Source: Mycobacterium sp. DL (GTDB lineage: Bacteria > Actinomycetota > Actinomycetes > Mycobacteriales > Mycobacteriaceae). From it: a stretch of 64,000 nt of DNA. The translations under genes and the position numbers were made by a program. Every line of letters starts with the position of its first letter. Within the stretch, counting starts at the first letter, position 1. The stretch covers positions 2,356,001 through 2,420,000 of the forward strand of contig NZ_CP155796.1 in NCBI RefSeq assembly GCF_039729195.1, given 5' to 3'. The notes under the pieces were generated by a model. The model was not told the DNA's origin, did no database searches, and worked only from the letters and a program-made list of their open reading frames with translations. Positions 10,339 to 18,851 of this stretch are shown here, one piece after another.

Positions 10339-11523
10339 ATGACTTCACCGACATCATCGTCGACGCCCCCTGGAAACGGTCGGAGAACACTCCGCATCGC
10401 CATGAACGGCGTCACCGGGCGGATGGGCTACCGCCAGCACCTGGTGCGCTCGATCCTTCCTCTGCGCGACGACGGTCTGCTGCTCGAGGACGGCACCCGC
10501 ATCGACGTCGAGCCGATCCTGATCGGCCGCAACGCCGACAAGATCGCCGCCCTGGCCGCGCAGCACGGCGTCACGGAGTGGACCACCGATGCCGCGTCGG
10601 TGATCGCCGACCCCACGATCGATGTGTACTTCGACGCCCAGGTGACGTCCCGGCGGGTCGAGGCCCTGACGTCGGCGATCAAGGCCGGAAAGCACGTGTA
10701 CACCGAGAAGCCGACCGCAGAAACCCTCACGGAGGCAATAGAACTGGCCCGGATGGCGGAGAACGCCGGGGTGGTGGCCGGCGTGGTGCATGACAAGCTG
10801 TACCTGCCGGGCCTGGTCAAGCTTCGGCGGCTGGTCGACGAGGGATTCTTCGGACGCATCCTGTCGATGCGTGGCGAGTTCGGCTACTGGGTGTTCGAAG
10901 GCGACGGCCAACCCGCCCAGCGGCCGAGTTGGAACTACCGGTCCGAGGACGGCGGCGGCATCACCGTCGACATGTTCTGCCACTGGAACTACGTCATGGA
11001 GAGTCTCCTGGGGCCGGTGCAGGCGGTGACCGCGCGTGCTGTCACCCACATCCCGACGCGGTGGGACGAGGACCGCCGACCCTACAGTGCGACCGCCGAC
11101 GACGCCGCGTACGGGATCTTCGAGATCGACGGCGGCATCGTCGCTCAGATCAACTCCTCCTGGGCGGTACGGGTATACCGGGACGAACTCGTGGAATTCC
11201 AGATCGACGGCACGCACGGGTCCGCGGTCGCCGGACTGAGGCGCTGTGTGGCCCAGCAACGGGCGCACACCCCCAAACCCGTCTGGAATCCCGACCTTCC
11301 GGTGACCGAGCCGTTCCGTGACCAATGGCTCGAGGTGCCGGCGAACGCGGACCTCGACAATGGCTTCAAGCTGCAGTGGGAGGAGTTCCTGCGCGACGCC
11401 GTCGCCGGGCGGCCCCACCGGTTCGGATTGCTGTCGGCTGCCCGCGGTGTGCAACTGGCCGAACTCGGCCTGCAGAGTTCGGCGCAGGGGCGTCGCCTCG
11501 AGGTCCCGGAGATCGTGCTGTGA
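10339..11523 (+). CDS. Gfo/Idh/MocA-family NAD(P)-dependent oxidoreductase
   Basis: This predicted soluble dehydrogenase has 394 residues: an N-terminal Rossmann domain (LRIAMNGVTGRMGYRQH) and the family EKP motif (HVYTEKPTAETL), in which the lysine is catalytic. The C-terminal alpha/beta domain includes GGGITVDMFCHWNY. Family members oxidise sugars, inositols or related polyols. The ATG at 10339 has an AAGGAAG ribosome site a few bases upstream and is chosen over GTG at 10315. It is the first gene of a three-gene operon with GTGA and TGATG couplings. Confidence 0.9.
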   Translation: MTSPTSSSTPPGNGRRTLRIAMNGVTGRMGYRQHLVRSILPLRDDGLLLEDGTRIDVEPILIGRNADKIAALAAQHGVTEWTTDAASVIADPTIDVYFDAQVTSRRVEALTSAIKAGKHVYTEKPTAETLTEAIELARMAENAGVVAGVVHDKLYLPGLVKLRRLVDEGFFGRILSMRGEFGYWVFEGDGQPAQRPSWNYRSEDGGGITVDMFCHWNYVMESLLGPVQAVTARAVTHIPTRWDEDRRPYSATADDAAYGIFEIDGGIVAQINSSWAVRVYRDELVEFQIDGTHGSAVAGLRRCVAQQRAHTPKPVWNPDLPVTEPFRDQWLEVPANADLDNGFKLQWEEFLRDAVAGRPHRFGLLSAARGVQLAELGLQSSAQGRRLEVPEIVL

Positions 11524-12716
11524 CGGCCACCACCGACCCCGCGACCACCGCGTCGGTGCTGTTGCCGTCGGGTGTCGGGCTGGATCGGTATCACCTGGGC
11601 GAGCCGGGGCAGTGGCGTCGGCCCGTCGCCCCGATCACCTCCCGGGTCGTCTACGCCGCGGCACACGTGGTGCCGAAGACCCTGGCGGACAACACTCCCG
11701 GTGCACCTGCCGACCTGGACTGGGACACGACGATGGCATACCGCCATGAGCTCTGGTCCTACGGGCTCGGAGTGGCCGACGCGATGGACACCGCCCAGCG
11801 CGGCATGGGCCTGGACTGGGCCGCCACGCGTGAGCTGATCGAACGCAGTGGGCGCGAGGCCGCTGCCGTGGGCGGTCTGCTGGCCTGCGGTGCAGGCACC
11901 GATCAGCTCGCAAGCGGCGACGTGCCCGGTGGGGCCCGCGGGCTGGCTGTCATCACCGACGCCTACCGCGAGCAGATCGACGTGGTGCGTGCAGCGGGTG
12001 CCCGGGTGATCCTGATGGCATCGAGAGCGCTCGCAGGCGCGGCGTCCTCACCCGCGGACTATCTGTCGGTCTACGGCAGCCTGCTCGCCGAGGCCGACGC
12101 TCCCGTGATACTGCACTGGCTCGGCGAGATGTTCGATCCTGCGTTGCGCGGCTATTGGGGGAGTACCGACATCAAGAGCGCCACAGGGGTATTGCTGAAA
12201 CTCATCGAGCAGCACGCCGACAAGGTGGACGGTGTCAAGGTGTCGCTGCTCGATGCCCGGCACGAGGTCGAACTGAGACGGGCGCTGCCCGCCGGCGTCC
12301 GTATGTACACCGGTGACGACTTCAACTACCCCGAGCTGATCATCGGTGACGACCAGGGTCACTCCGATGCCCTGCTCGGAATCTTCGCCGCGATCTATCC
12401 TGCTGCGTCGACGGCGCTGCAGGAACTCGATGCCGGCAACCGGGACATCGCGCAGAACATTCTCGAGTCCACCCGGGCGCTGGGCCGTCACATCTTCGCC
12501 GCACCCACGTTCTACTACAAGACCGGCATCGCGTTCCTGGCGTGGCTCAACGACCACCAGCGTGGCTTCACGATGGTCAGCGGACTGGCCACGGGACGCT
12601 CCGTGAGCCACCTGTGCGAGGTCTTTGTGCTGGCCGACCGTGCCGGACTGCTCGCCGATCCGGATCTGGCGGCGCATCGGATGCGAGAGTTCCTGTCGGT
12701 CAACGGAGTCGGCTGA
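11520..12716 (+). CDS. DUF993 family protein (aldolase-like TIM barrel)
   Basis: The 398-residue protein has a start GTG that overlaps the previous stop (GTGA). The sequence matches the conserved DUF993 pattern, including VAPITSRVVYAAAHVV, an ILHWLGEMFDPAL segment, DGVKVSLLD (the lysine is a candidate Schiff-base residue) and YTGDDFNYPELI. The family is grouped with the dihydrodipicolinate-synthase-like barrels, and DUF993 genes sit beside sugar dehydrogenases and isomerases. No activity is assigned here; carbon-carbon cleavage of a keto-sugar acid is an inference. Confidence 0.85.
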   Translation: MTATTDPATTASVLLPSGVGLDRYHLGEPGQWRRPVAPITSRVVYAAAHVVPKTLADNTPGAPADLDWDTTMAYRHELWSYGLGVADAMDTAQRGMGLDWAATRELIERSGREAAAVGGLLACGAGTDQLASGDVPGGARGLAVITDAYREQIDVVRAAGARVILMASRALAGAASSPADYLSVYGSLLAEADAPVILHWLGEMFDPALRGYWGSTDIKSATGVLLKLIEQHADKVDGVKVSLLDARHEVELRRALPAGVRMYTGDDFNYPELIIGDDQGHSDALLGIFAAIYPAASTALQELDAGNRDIAQNILESTRALGRHIFAAPTFYYKTGIAFLAWLNDHQRGFTMVSGLATGRSVSHLCEVFVLADRAGLLADPDLAAHRMREFLSVNGVG

Positions 12717-13552
12717 TGTCGAATCCGTTCGCCAGGTTGTCGCTCAACACGATGACCACGAAGAACTGGACCCTGCGTCAGGCCGCGGAGGCCACCGCGG
12801 CGGCCGGCCTGCCCGCGATCGGTGTGTGGCGTGACCGCGTCGCCGAATCCGGAGTCGAGCTGTCGGCAAAGATTCTGCGCGACAACGGATTGCGGGTGTC
12901 GTCGTTGTGTCGGGGCGGATTCCTCACCGGGGTCGACGATGGTCCGGCTGCCGTCGATGACAACCGACGGGCCATCGACGAGGCCGCCACCCTCGGCGCC
13001 CCCGAGCTGGTCATGGTGATGGGCGGCATCCCCGATCGCGACCTCGTGGGCGCGCGTGCCCGGATGGCGCAGCGGCTGGCCGACCTCGTGCCCTACGCCG
13101 CCGAACGTGACGTGCGGTTGGCTTTGGAGCCGCTGCACCCGGTGTTCTGCGCCGATCGGGCGGTGATCTGCACGCTCACACAAGCTCTCGAGCTGGCGGC
13201 GCCGCATCCGGCGCGGTCCGTCGGCGTCGTCGTCGACACCTTTCACGTGTGGTGGGATCCCGCGCTGGCCGGCGCGATCGCCGCTGCAGGCGCTCAGGGC
13301 CGGATCAGCAGTTTCCAGATCTGCGACTGGCTCGTGCCGATGGCCGCAGACCCTCTGGTGTCACGCGGCATGATGGGCGACGGCGTCATCGACTTCGCCG
13401 CGATCGGCGCGCTGGTCCGCGATGCCGGCTACGTCGGCGATGTCGAGGTGGAGATCTTCAACGAGGCCGTGTGGGCCACCGACGGCAGCACCGTGCTGGA
13501 GACGATGAAGCAGCGGTACCACGATCTGGTGTGGCCGACGCTGGCGGGCTGA
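12716..13552 (+). CDS. Sugar phosphate isomerase/epimerase (AP endonuclease-2 TIM barrel)
   Basis: The 278-residue product overlaps the DUF993 stop by one base (TGATG), which sets the start. It resembles xylose-isomerase-like TIM barrels: LSLNTMTTKNWTLRQAAEA at the N-terminus, metal-ligand candidates in LALEPLHPVFCADR, VVDTFHVWWDP and SFQICDW, and EVEIFNEAVW at the C-terminus. Such enzymes epimerise or isomerise keto-sugars. It is the last gene of the LacI-regulated operon, and the next gene is convergent. Confidence 0.88.
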   Translation: MSNPFARLSLNTMTTKNWTLRQAAEATAAAGLPAIGVWRDRVAESGVELSAKILRDNGLRVSSLCRGGFLTGVDDGPAAVDDNRRAIDEAATLGAPELVMVMGGIPDRDLVGARARMAQRLADLVPYAAERDVRLALEPLHPVFCADRAVICTLTQALELAAPHPARSVGVVVDTFHVWWDPALAGAIAAAGAQGRISSFQICDWLVPMAADPLVSRGMMGDGVIDFAAIGALVRDAGYVGDVEVEIFNEAVWATDGSTVLETMKQRYHDLVWPTLAG

Positions 13553-13567
13553 GGAGCCGCACTGCGG

Positions 13568-14560
13568 TCATGGCCGGACAGCGGACCGCAGTACCCCCGA
13601 CGGAGTCGGACCGAGCGCATCGGAGATCGCGTCCAAGCCGACCGGTTCAGAAACGATCGAGGCCCACGGGTAGACGTCGCGGGTCCGTGCCAGGAACCGA
13701 ACCGCGGCGAAGAGGTGGTGTGGTTCGTAGTTGTGCACGCCGGTGATGGTCAGCCAACCGCGGACCACCGCCTCGGGGTCTACTGCCAGTGAGGGGCCCG
13801 GCAAGACGGATCCGGCCAGGATCAGCACGCCGCCGACGTCGAGTCGGGCCAGGGCGTTGCCGACCGCCGACGTGGCGCCGGTGTAGTCGATGGCAACGTC
13901 GACCGGACCACCGTCGTCGGGGACGCCGCCGAATCGACGTGCCAACTCGAGTCGGTGCGGATCGATGTCGGTGATCGACACCTCGGCGCCGGCATCGGCA
14001 CAGGCTGCCGCAGCCGTGACGCCGAGTAGACCCGCGCCGCAGATCAGCACGCGGCGACCTACCAGGGTTCCCGCCGGGTCGAGCGTGGCCATCACCGTGG
14101 CCGTCGCGCACGCCGCCTGTGCGGCAACGGCATCGGTCAACTCATGGGGCACCTCGGCCACCGCGATGCCCTTCGGCAGCACGATGTGCTCGGCGTATCC
14201 CCCCGAGAGGGGCCAGTCACCGTCGAACCCCTCGTGGCCGGTCTTGCGCACGAACAGGCATTTGGCGGTGCGACCGGAACGGCAGCGCGCGCACTGTCCG
14301 CATCCGACGGTGACTGACCAGACGATGCGCTGACCCACCCGCGCCGCGGCGCCGGCCCCGACCGCGACGACGTCGCCGACCGCCTCGTGGCCGAGCACCG
14401 AGGGACACGGTGCTTTTCGTCGGCCGCTCACGGTGTGCAGATCGCTGCCGCAGACGGTGGCCAGTCGTATCCGGACCAGCAGTTCTCCGTCGAGCAGCTC
14501 CGGGATGTCGACCTCCCGGACGTCGATGCCGGCACCGGTCCACACCGCTGCCCGGGTCAC
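13568..14560 (-). CDS. Zinc-dependent alcohol dehydrogenase, phosphonate-cluster type
   Basis: This MDR-superfamily dehydrogenase has 330 residues. Catalytic zinc ligands are seen in TVCGSDLHT and GHEAVGD; a structural-zinc four-cysteine loop lies in GCGQCARCRSGRTAKC; a Rossmann GAGLLGVTAA precedes an acidic ITDIDPH (NAD preference). It resembles the subfamily found in phosphonate catabolism operons. The GTG start overlaps the phnE stop (GTGA), so it is the last gene of the transporter operon. It may oxidise an alcohol or reduce an aldehyde from carbon-phosphorus bond cleavage. Confidence 0.85.
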   Translation of the reverse strand: MTRAAVWTGAGIDVREVDIPELLDGELLVRIRLATVCGSDLHTVSGRRKAPCPSVLGHEAVGDVVAVGAGAAARVGQRIVWSVTVGCGQCARCRSGRTAKCLFVRKTGHEGFDGDWPLSGGYAEHIVLPKGIAVAEVPHELTDAVAAQAACATATVMATLDPAGTLVGRRVLICGAGLLGVTAAAACADAGAEVSITDIDPHRLELARRFGGVPDDGGPVDVAIDYTGATSAVGNALARLDVGGVLILAGSVLPGPSLAVDPEAVVRGWLTITGVHNYEPHHLFAAVRFLARTRDVYPWASIVSEPVGLDAISDALGPTPSGVLRSAVRP

Positions 14561-16155
14561 ACGAGGCGCGACCGAATCCACCCTGACAACCTCTCGATGG
14601 CGTAGACCACGACGAAGATCACGAGCACGATCGCTCCGGCGACGTCGAAGTTCAAGGTCCTGATGGACTCGAACAGCAGGTAGCCGATGCCTCCTGCGCC
14701 GACGATGCCCAGAATCGTCGAGGTGCGGATGTTGACGTCGAACATGTACAGGCTCGAGCCGACCATGGCGGGCATGGCCTGCGGTATGACCGCGGAGAAC
14801 AACGTCTTCCACCATCCACCGCCCACCGAGCGCACCGCCTCCATGGGTCCGGAATCGATCTCCTCGACGGAGTCGGCGACCAGTTTGGCGAGGAATCCCA
14901 CCGAGCCGATCGCGAGCGCACACGTGCCGGCGACCGGCCCGAGTCCGAGCGCGGCTACGAAGATCACGGCCAGGATCAATTCAGGTACCGCGCGTACCGC
15001 CAGGATCCATCCGCGCGCCAGCCAGTACAGCGTGCCGTTGGGGGTGACGTTGCGCGCAGCCAGGATGCCGACCGGGATCGACAGCACGATGCCGATCGCG
15101 GTGGACACCACGCCGATCGCGACGGTTTGGGCTGCCGCGCTCCACAGCGCAGTGCCCACCGCGTCGAAGTTCGGCGGGACCATCCGGGTGAACACCTCGA
15201 CCGACGGCCCGACCCACGTCAGCAACGACAGCGGGTTCAGCTGCAACACGATGAACGCGGCCACGGTGAGACCGGCGAGCACGCCGGAGGATATGAAGCG
15301 GACCGCACGGTCACGGCGCGGGTTGGACTGCGCGGGAACGAGCAGCGTTCTCCTGACGCCGATGGCGACCAGCTCCATCGCCACGATGAGTGCGAGGATG
15401 ACGAGGACGATGCCGAGCGCGCGTGGATATATCAGCCCGCGAAGCGCATCCTGCAGCGCGAATCCGATACCGCCGGCGCCGACGAACCCGAGTACGACCG
15501 ACATTCGGAGATTGATGTCGATGCGGTAGATGAATGTGCCGATCCATGACGGAATGACCTGCGGGATGACCGCATTGATCATCTCGCGGAAGTACCCCAC
15601 CCCGGTACTGCGCACCGCTTCGCGCGGACCCGCGTCGGTCTGCTCGATGGCGTCGGCGAACAACTTGCCGAGCATTCCGATCGAGTGCAGCGCGAGCGCG
15701 AGAATGCCTGGGAGCACGCCGATACCGAGCGCGCGGACGAAGAGCACCGCGAACAACAGATCGGGCATTGCGCGACAGAATGTGATGAACGCCCGCGCGA
15801 CCGCATACACGGCAGGATGCGGGGTGGTGTTGCGGGCAGCCATGAAAGCCAGTGGCACCGAGGCCACTGCGGCCAGCACCGTGCCCAGTAGCGCCATCAG
15901 CAGGGTCTCGACCGCCAGTCCTCCGATCCGGCCGGGGTCGTCCAGGCGCGGCGGGAACATGCGGTCGAGCAGCCGCCCGACCTCGTCGAGACCGTCGATC
16001 AGCGTGGTGGGCGCGAAGTCGATGTACCACGCCGACACCAGTGTGGCGATCAAGGCAGCCAGGGTCAGGGCGGGCAGCATGCCCTTGCTGGGGAGCCTGA
16101 CGCGGCGCCGCCGTTCCTCCGGCTCGACCGGGCGGTCGGCAATCGTGGTGCTCAC
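14557..16155 (-). CDS. phnE: Phosphonate ABC transporter permease, two fused PhnE domains
   Basis: This membrane subunit of a phosphonate importer has 532 residues and is a tandem fusion. The two halves each carry the PhnE loop: GPREAVRSTGVGYFREM ... IPQVIP in the first and GPMEAVRSVGGGWWKTL ... IPQAMP in the second. Each is followed by a near-identical segment ending GAGGIG. The fusion supplies both membrane halves in one chain. The GTG start overlaps the phnC stop by GTGA; the longer open frame is antisense to phnC. Confidence 0.93.
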   Translation of the reverse strand: MSTTIADRPVEPEERRRRVRLPSKGMLPALTLAALIATLVSAWYIDFAPTTLIDGLDEVGRLLDRMFPPRLDDPGRIGGLAVETLLMALLGTVLAAVASVPLAFMAARNTTPHPAVYAVARAFITFCRAMPDLLFAVLFVRALGIGVLPGILALALHSIGMLGKLFADAIEQTDAGPREAVRSTGVGYFREMINAVIPQVIPSWIGTFIYRIDINLRMSVVLGFVGAGGIGFALQDALRGLIYPRALGIVLVILALIVAMELVAIGVRRTLLVPAQSNPRRDRAVRFISSGVLAGLTVAAFIVLQLNPLSLLTWVGPSVEVFTRMVPPNFDAVGTALWSAAAQTVAIGVVSTAIGIVLSIPVGILAARNVTPNGTLYWLARGWILAVRAVPELILAVIFVAALGLGPVAGTCALAIGSVGFLAKLVADSVEEIDSGPMEAVRSVGGGWWKTLFSAVIPQAMPAMVGSSLYMFDVNIRTSTILGIVGAGGIGYLLFESIRTLNFDVAGAIVLVIFVVVYAIERLSGWIRSRLV

Positions 16156-16970
16156 AACTTGCGGGCAGTCGACGACGACTCCGAGAGTGCTGGATCGACG
16201 CGCTGGTAGATCTCCATGACGTCGTCGCGCGTCATTCCCACCGCCGGCCGGTCGAGCACCTTCTGGCCGCCGCGGAGGCCGACCAGGCGGTGCGCCCACC
16301 CCAGTGCGAGGTCGACCTGGTGCAGCGTGCACACCACCGTGAGTTTCTCCTCGATGCAGACCCGGAACAGCAGATCCATGACGACACCGGCATTCTCGGG
16401 ATCGAGGGACGCCACCGGCTCGTCGGCGAGCAGCAGGCCGGGCTTCTGCATCAAGGTTCGGGCGATCGCGATCCGCTGCTGTTGTCCGCCGGAGAGCGTG
16501 TCCGCGCGGCGCTCGGCGAAGTCGGCCAGCCCGACGCGATCGAGATGACCCAAGGCCTGGGCTCGCATGCTCTTCGGGTATGTCAGCGCGCCGTAGCGGG
16601 GCACCCGCAACTTGCCGAGACCCCCGATCAGGACGTTCTCCAGGCAGCTGAGTCGACCGACGAGGTTGAAGTGCTGGAACACGAATCCGACGTTGCGGCG
16701 CAACGCCCTCAGTTGCGCTTGCGAGGCGTTGTGCACATGCGTCCCACCGACCTCGACGGTGCCGGACGTCACCGGGTGCAGGCCGTTGAGGCACCTCAGC
16801 AAAGTGGACTTGCCGGACCCCGAAAGGCCGAGCAGCACGACCATTTCGCTGCGGTGGACGTCCAAAGACACATCGTCGAGCGCGGTGGCGTCGCCGAATT
16901 TCTTGGTGACGTTTCTCGCGGAGATGACGACGTCATCCCCGGCCACCTCGGGATGCAGCAGATTGCTCAT
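16152..16970 (-). CDS. phnC: Phosphonate ABC transporter ATPase
   Basis: This is the nucleotide-binding subunit, 272 residues. Walker A GLSGSGKST is near 48-56, then the Q-loop FVFQHFNLVGRLS, signature LSGGQQQRIAI and Walker B LLLADEPVASLDPE. The PhnC-type stretch RYGALTYPKSMRAQAL is present. The ATG at 16970 overlaps the phnD stop (TGATG). Confidence 0.94.
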   Translation of the reverse strand: MSNLLHPEVAGDDVVISARNVTKKFGDATALDDVSLDVHRSEMVVLLGLSGSGKSTLLRCLNGLHPVTSGTVEVGGTHVHNASQAQLRALRRNVGFVFQHFNLVGRLSCLENVLIGGLGKLRVPRYGALTYPKSMRAQALGHLDRVGLADFAERRADTLSGGQQQRIAIARTLMQKPGLLLADEPVASLDPENAGVVMDLLFRVCIEEKLTVVCTLHQVDLALGWAHRLVGLRGGQKVLDRPAVGMTRDDVMEIYQRVDPALSESSSTARKL

Positions 16971-17947
16971 CAGCCCTTGCACTTTTCCGAGCCGGTGACC
17001 TCACACACCTTGCGGACGCCGTCGTAGTCGCCGTCTGCTGCGGGGACCACGCCCCAGGCCCGCTCGTCGGTGATCAGGCAGCCGTCTTTCTCGCAGAACC
17101 CCTCGGCCTCCAGGGCCTCGGCATTGACCTTGGTGGTGAACAGCGTGGTCAGCTTCTCGACGGCCTCGGGTCCGAGAGAGTCGTTGGCCGCGAACACCGA
17201 ACCGGCGATCATCTCCGACTTCCACACCGTCTTGAGCTGACCGGGCTGAAGGTCGCCCTTCTCGATCATCGTGCTGTCCACCATGCTGTCGAACGCGAAG
17301 CCCGCGTCGCAGTCTCCGGAGGCGATGGACAACGCGGAGGCATCGTGGCCGCCGGCGTAGATCGGCGTCATGGCTGCAGAGATGTCGGCTTCCGAACCTG
17401 ACTCGACCACGCCGGCCTCGATCAGTCCGGCGGTCGGGTAGAGGAAGCCAGATGTCGAGCTGGGGTCGACGAAACACACCTTCTTGCCCGCGAAGTCGGC
17501 CAGGCCGTTGATATTGCTTTCCTCCGAGCGGGCCAGGCCGTAGGACTGATAGCCGGGCTCCGCGCCCTTCTCGCCGATGACCGCGCCCAGCGGGGTGAGC
17601 TTGGCGCCGTTGAGGCCGGCGACGACGTAGGCGAATGGACCGAAGAACGCGAGATCGACGTTATCGGCGATCATGCCTTCGACCACACCGGCGTAGTCGG
17701 AGGCCTGCACGAACTCGATGGTGGACCCGGTTTCCTTCTCCAACAGCTTGATGAGCGGCTCGTAGCTGGCCTGGAGGTCGGCAGAATTTTCTGCGGGTAC
17801 GGCGGCCAACGTCATGGTCGCCGGGAAACCCTGCTCGTTGACGGAGTCTCCGCCGGAGTCGGATCCGGAACATCCGGACAGCGCGAGTGCCAGGCCGGCA
17901 ACTGCAGCAGCTGCGGTGCGGCCGTGTCGATGGAGGCGAGTGGTCAT
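16970..17947 (-). CDS. phnD: Phosphonate ABC transporter substrate-binding lipoprotein
   Basis: The product has 325 residues. The signal peptide ends in lipobox LSGC at about residue 26. The mature PhnD domain has LAAVPAENSADLQASYEPL, a segment FFGPFAYVVAG and CFVDPSSTSGFLYP, the usual ligand-site region of phosphate/phosphonate binding proteins. An AAAAGGAC ribosome site precedes the ATG. It is the second gene of the HAD-phnD-phnC-phnE-dehydrogenase operon. Confidence 0.94.
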   Translation of the reverse strand: MTTRLHRHGRTAAAAVAGLALALSGCSGSDSGGDSVNEQGFPATMTLAAVPAENSADLQASYEPLIKLLEKETGSTIEFVQASDYAGVVEGMIADNVDLAFFGPFAYVVAGLNGAKLTPLGAVIGEKGAEPGYQSYGLARSEESNINGLADFAGKKVCFVDPSSTSGFLYPTAGLIEAGVVESGSEADISAAMTPIYAGGHDASALSIASGDCDAGFAFDSMVDSTMIEKGDLQPGQLKTVWKSEMIAGSVFAANDSLGPEAVEKLTTLFTTKVNAEALEAEGFCEKDGCLITDERAWGVVPAADGDYDGVRKVCEVTGSEKCKG

Positions 17948-17987
17948 GTGTCAGGTCCTTTTCGGTTGGCTCGGCGGCTTTTTCGGG

Positions 17988-18662
17988 TCAGGCGGACAGG
18001 ATGAGTTGGGGGAAGTCGGCGACGGAGTCGAGCACGTGGGTGGCACCTGCGGCGCGCAGGGTCGGCTCGTCGTGTGCCCCGGTCAGGCAGCCCACGACCA
18101 GCGAAGCGCCGGCCCGCCGGCCCGACAGGATGTCGCTCCCGGTGTCGCCGAGAACGGCCACAGTCGCGACGTCGTCGACCTCGAGTCGCATCAACGCGTT
18201 GAGAACCAGGTCCGGATAGGGTCGACCGCGGCCGCCGTCTCCTGGTGCCAGCGTCAGATCGGCCAGGGTTTCCCAGCCGAGCGCGGCGAGGATTCGCTGT
18301 TGGGTGGCGGGGCTGAAACCGGTCGTCAGCGCAACCTTGACGCCGGCCGACTGGAGCTGCGAAATTGCCTCTGCCGCACCGGGGATCGGTTTCACACCGC
18401 CGTCGATGTACTGGTCGTAGGCCTTCTCGAACGTGGTGTTGGCCTGCTGGGCGCGATTCTCGTCGGAGAACAGTGCGCGGAACACCTCGATCTTCGATTG
18501 CCCCATGGTGTCGAGCACGTACTGACGGGCCGTCTCGCGTTCGGTGCCTTCGGCGGGCACGCCGACCGCAGTCGCCGCCTCGTCGAACGCTCGGATGACC
18601 AGGCCGCCGTCGGCGACTGTGGTGCCGGCCATATCCATGACGGCCAACGAGATCGCGGTCAT
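17988..18662 (-). CDS. Phosphonatase-like HAD hydrolase
   Basis: This 224-residue HAD enzyme resembles PhnX (phosphonoacetaldehyde hydrolase). The nucleophile motif is DMAGTTV with Asp10, matching the D-x-A-G-T-T of phosphonatases rather than the common DxDGT. GRPYPDLVL and GDTGSDILSG complete the core. In the cap, MGQSKIE places Lys57 where PhnX has its Schiff-base lysine. The His that follows three residues later in PhnX is not seen. A GTG codon directly precedes the chosen ATG. It probably releases phosphate from phosphonoacetaldehyde or an analogue. It heads the phnDCE operon. Confidence 0.85.
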   Translation of the reverse strand: MTAISLAVMDMAGTTVADGGLVIRAFDEAATAVGVPAEGTERETARQYVLDTMGQSKIEVFRALFSDENRAQQANTTFEKAYDQYIDGGVKPIPGAAEAISQLQSAGVKVALTTGFSPATQQRILAALGWETLADLTLAPGDGGRGRPYPDLVLNALMRLEVDDVATVAVLGDTGSDILSGRRAGASLVVGCLTGAHDEPTLRAAGATHVLDSVADFPQLILSA

Positions 18663-18725
18663 CACGCCCCGGTCCTGAGAACGTCGGCGAGGCTTCGGGT
18701 TCTTGGCATGTGAATACCCTGAGCC

Positions 18726-18739
18726 TTGGTATAGACCAA
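18726..18739. promoter_or_regulatory. PhnF-type operator, copy 1
   Basis: TTGGTATAGACCAA contains TGGTATAGACCA, the sequence recognised by the GntR repressor PhnF of M. smegmatis. It lies 64 bp upstream of the HAD-phnDCE operon start. Confidence 0.85.
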
Positions 18740-18784
18740 TGCGTGCACCCGACGGTAACGGCGAGTGAACAAGTGATGGCGCTT

Positions 18785-18798
18785 TTGGTCTATACCAA
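18785..18798. promoter_or_regulatory. PhnF-type operator, copy 2
   Basis: TTGGTCTATACCAA is the same motif in inverse orientation, centred 59 bp from copy 1 in the 189-bp gap between the FAD oxidoreductase end and the HAD gene. A pair at this spacing allows cooperative binding or looping. Confidence 0.85.
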
Positions 18799-18851
18799 AT
18801 TTATGAGTGCACCCGAACGTCGGCCTTGAGGGGCCGAAGGTTGTGTGGGGG

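Noticed and set aside
16156..16794. N-terminal extension of PhnE upstream of 16155
   Set aside because: It is antisense-like read of phnC in the same strand's other frame with no membrane segment; the GTG overlapping the phnC stop gives a standard PhnE start.
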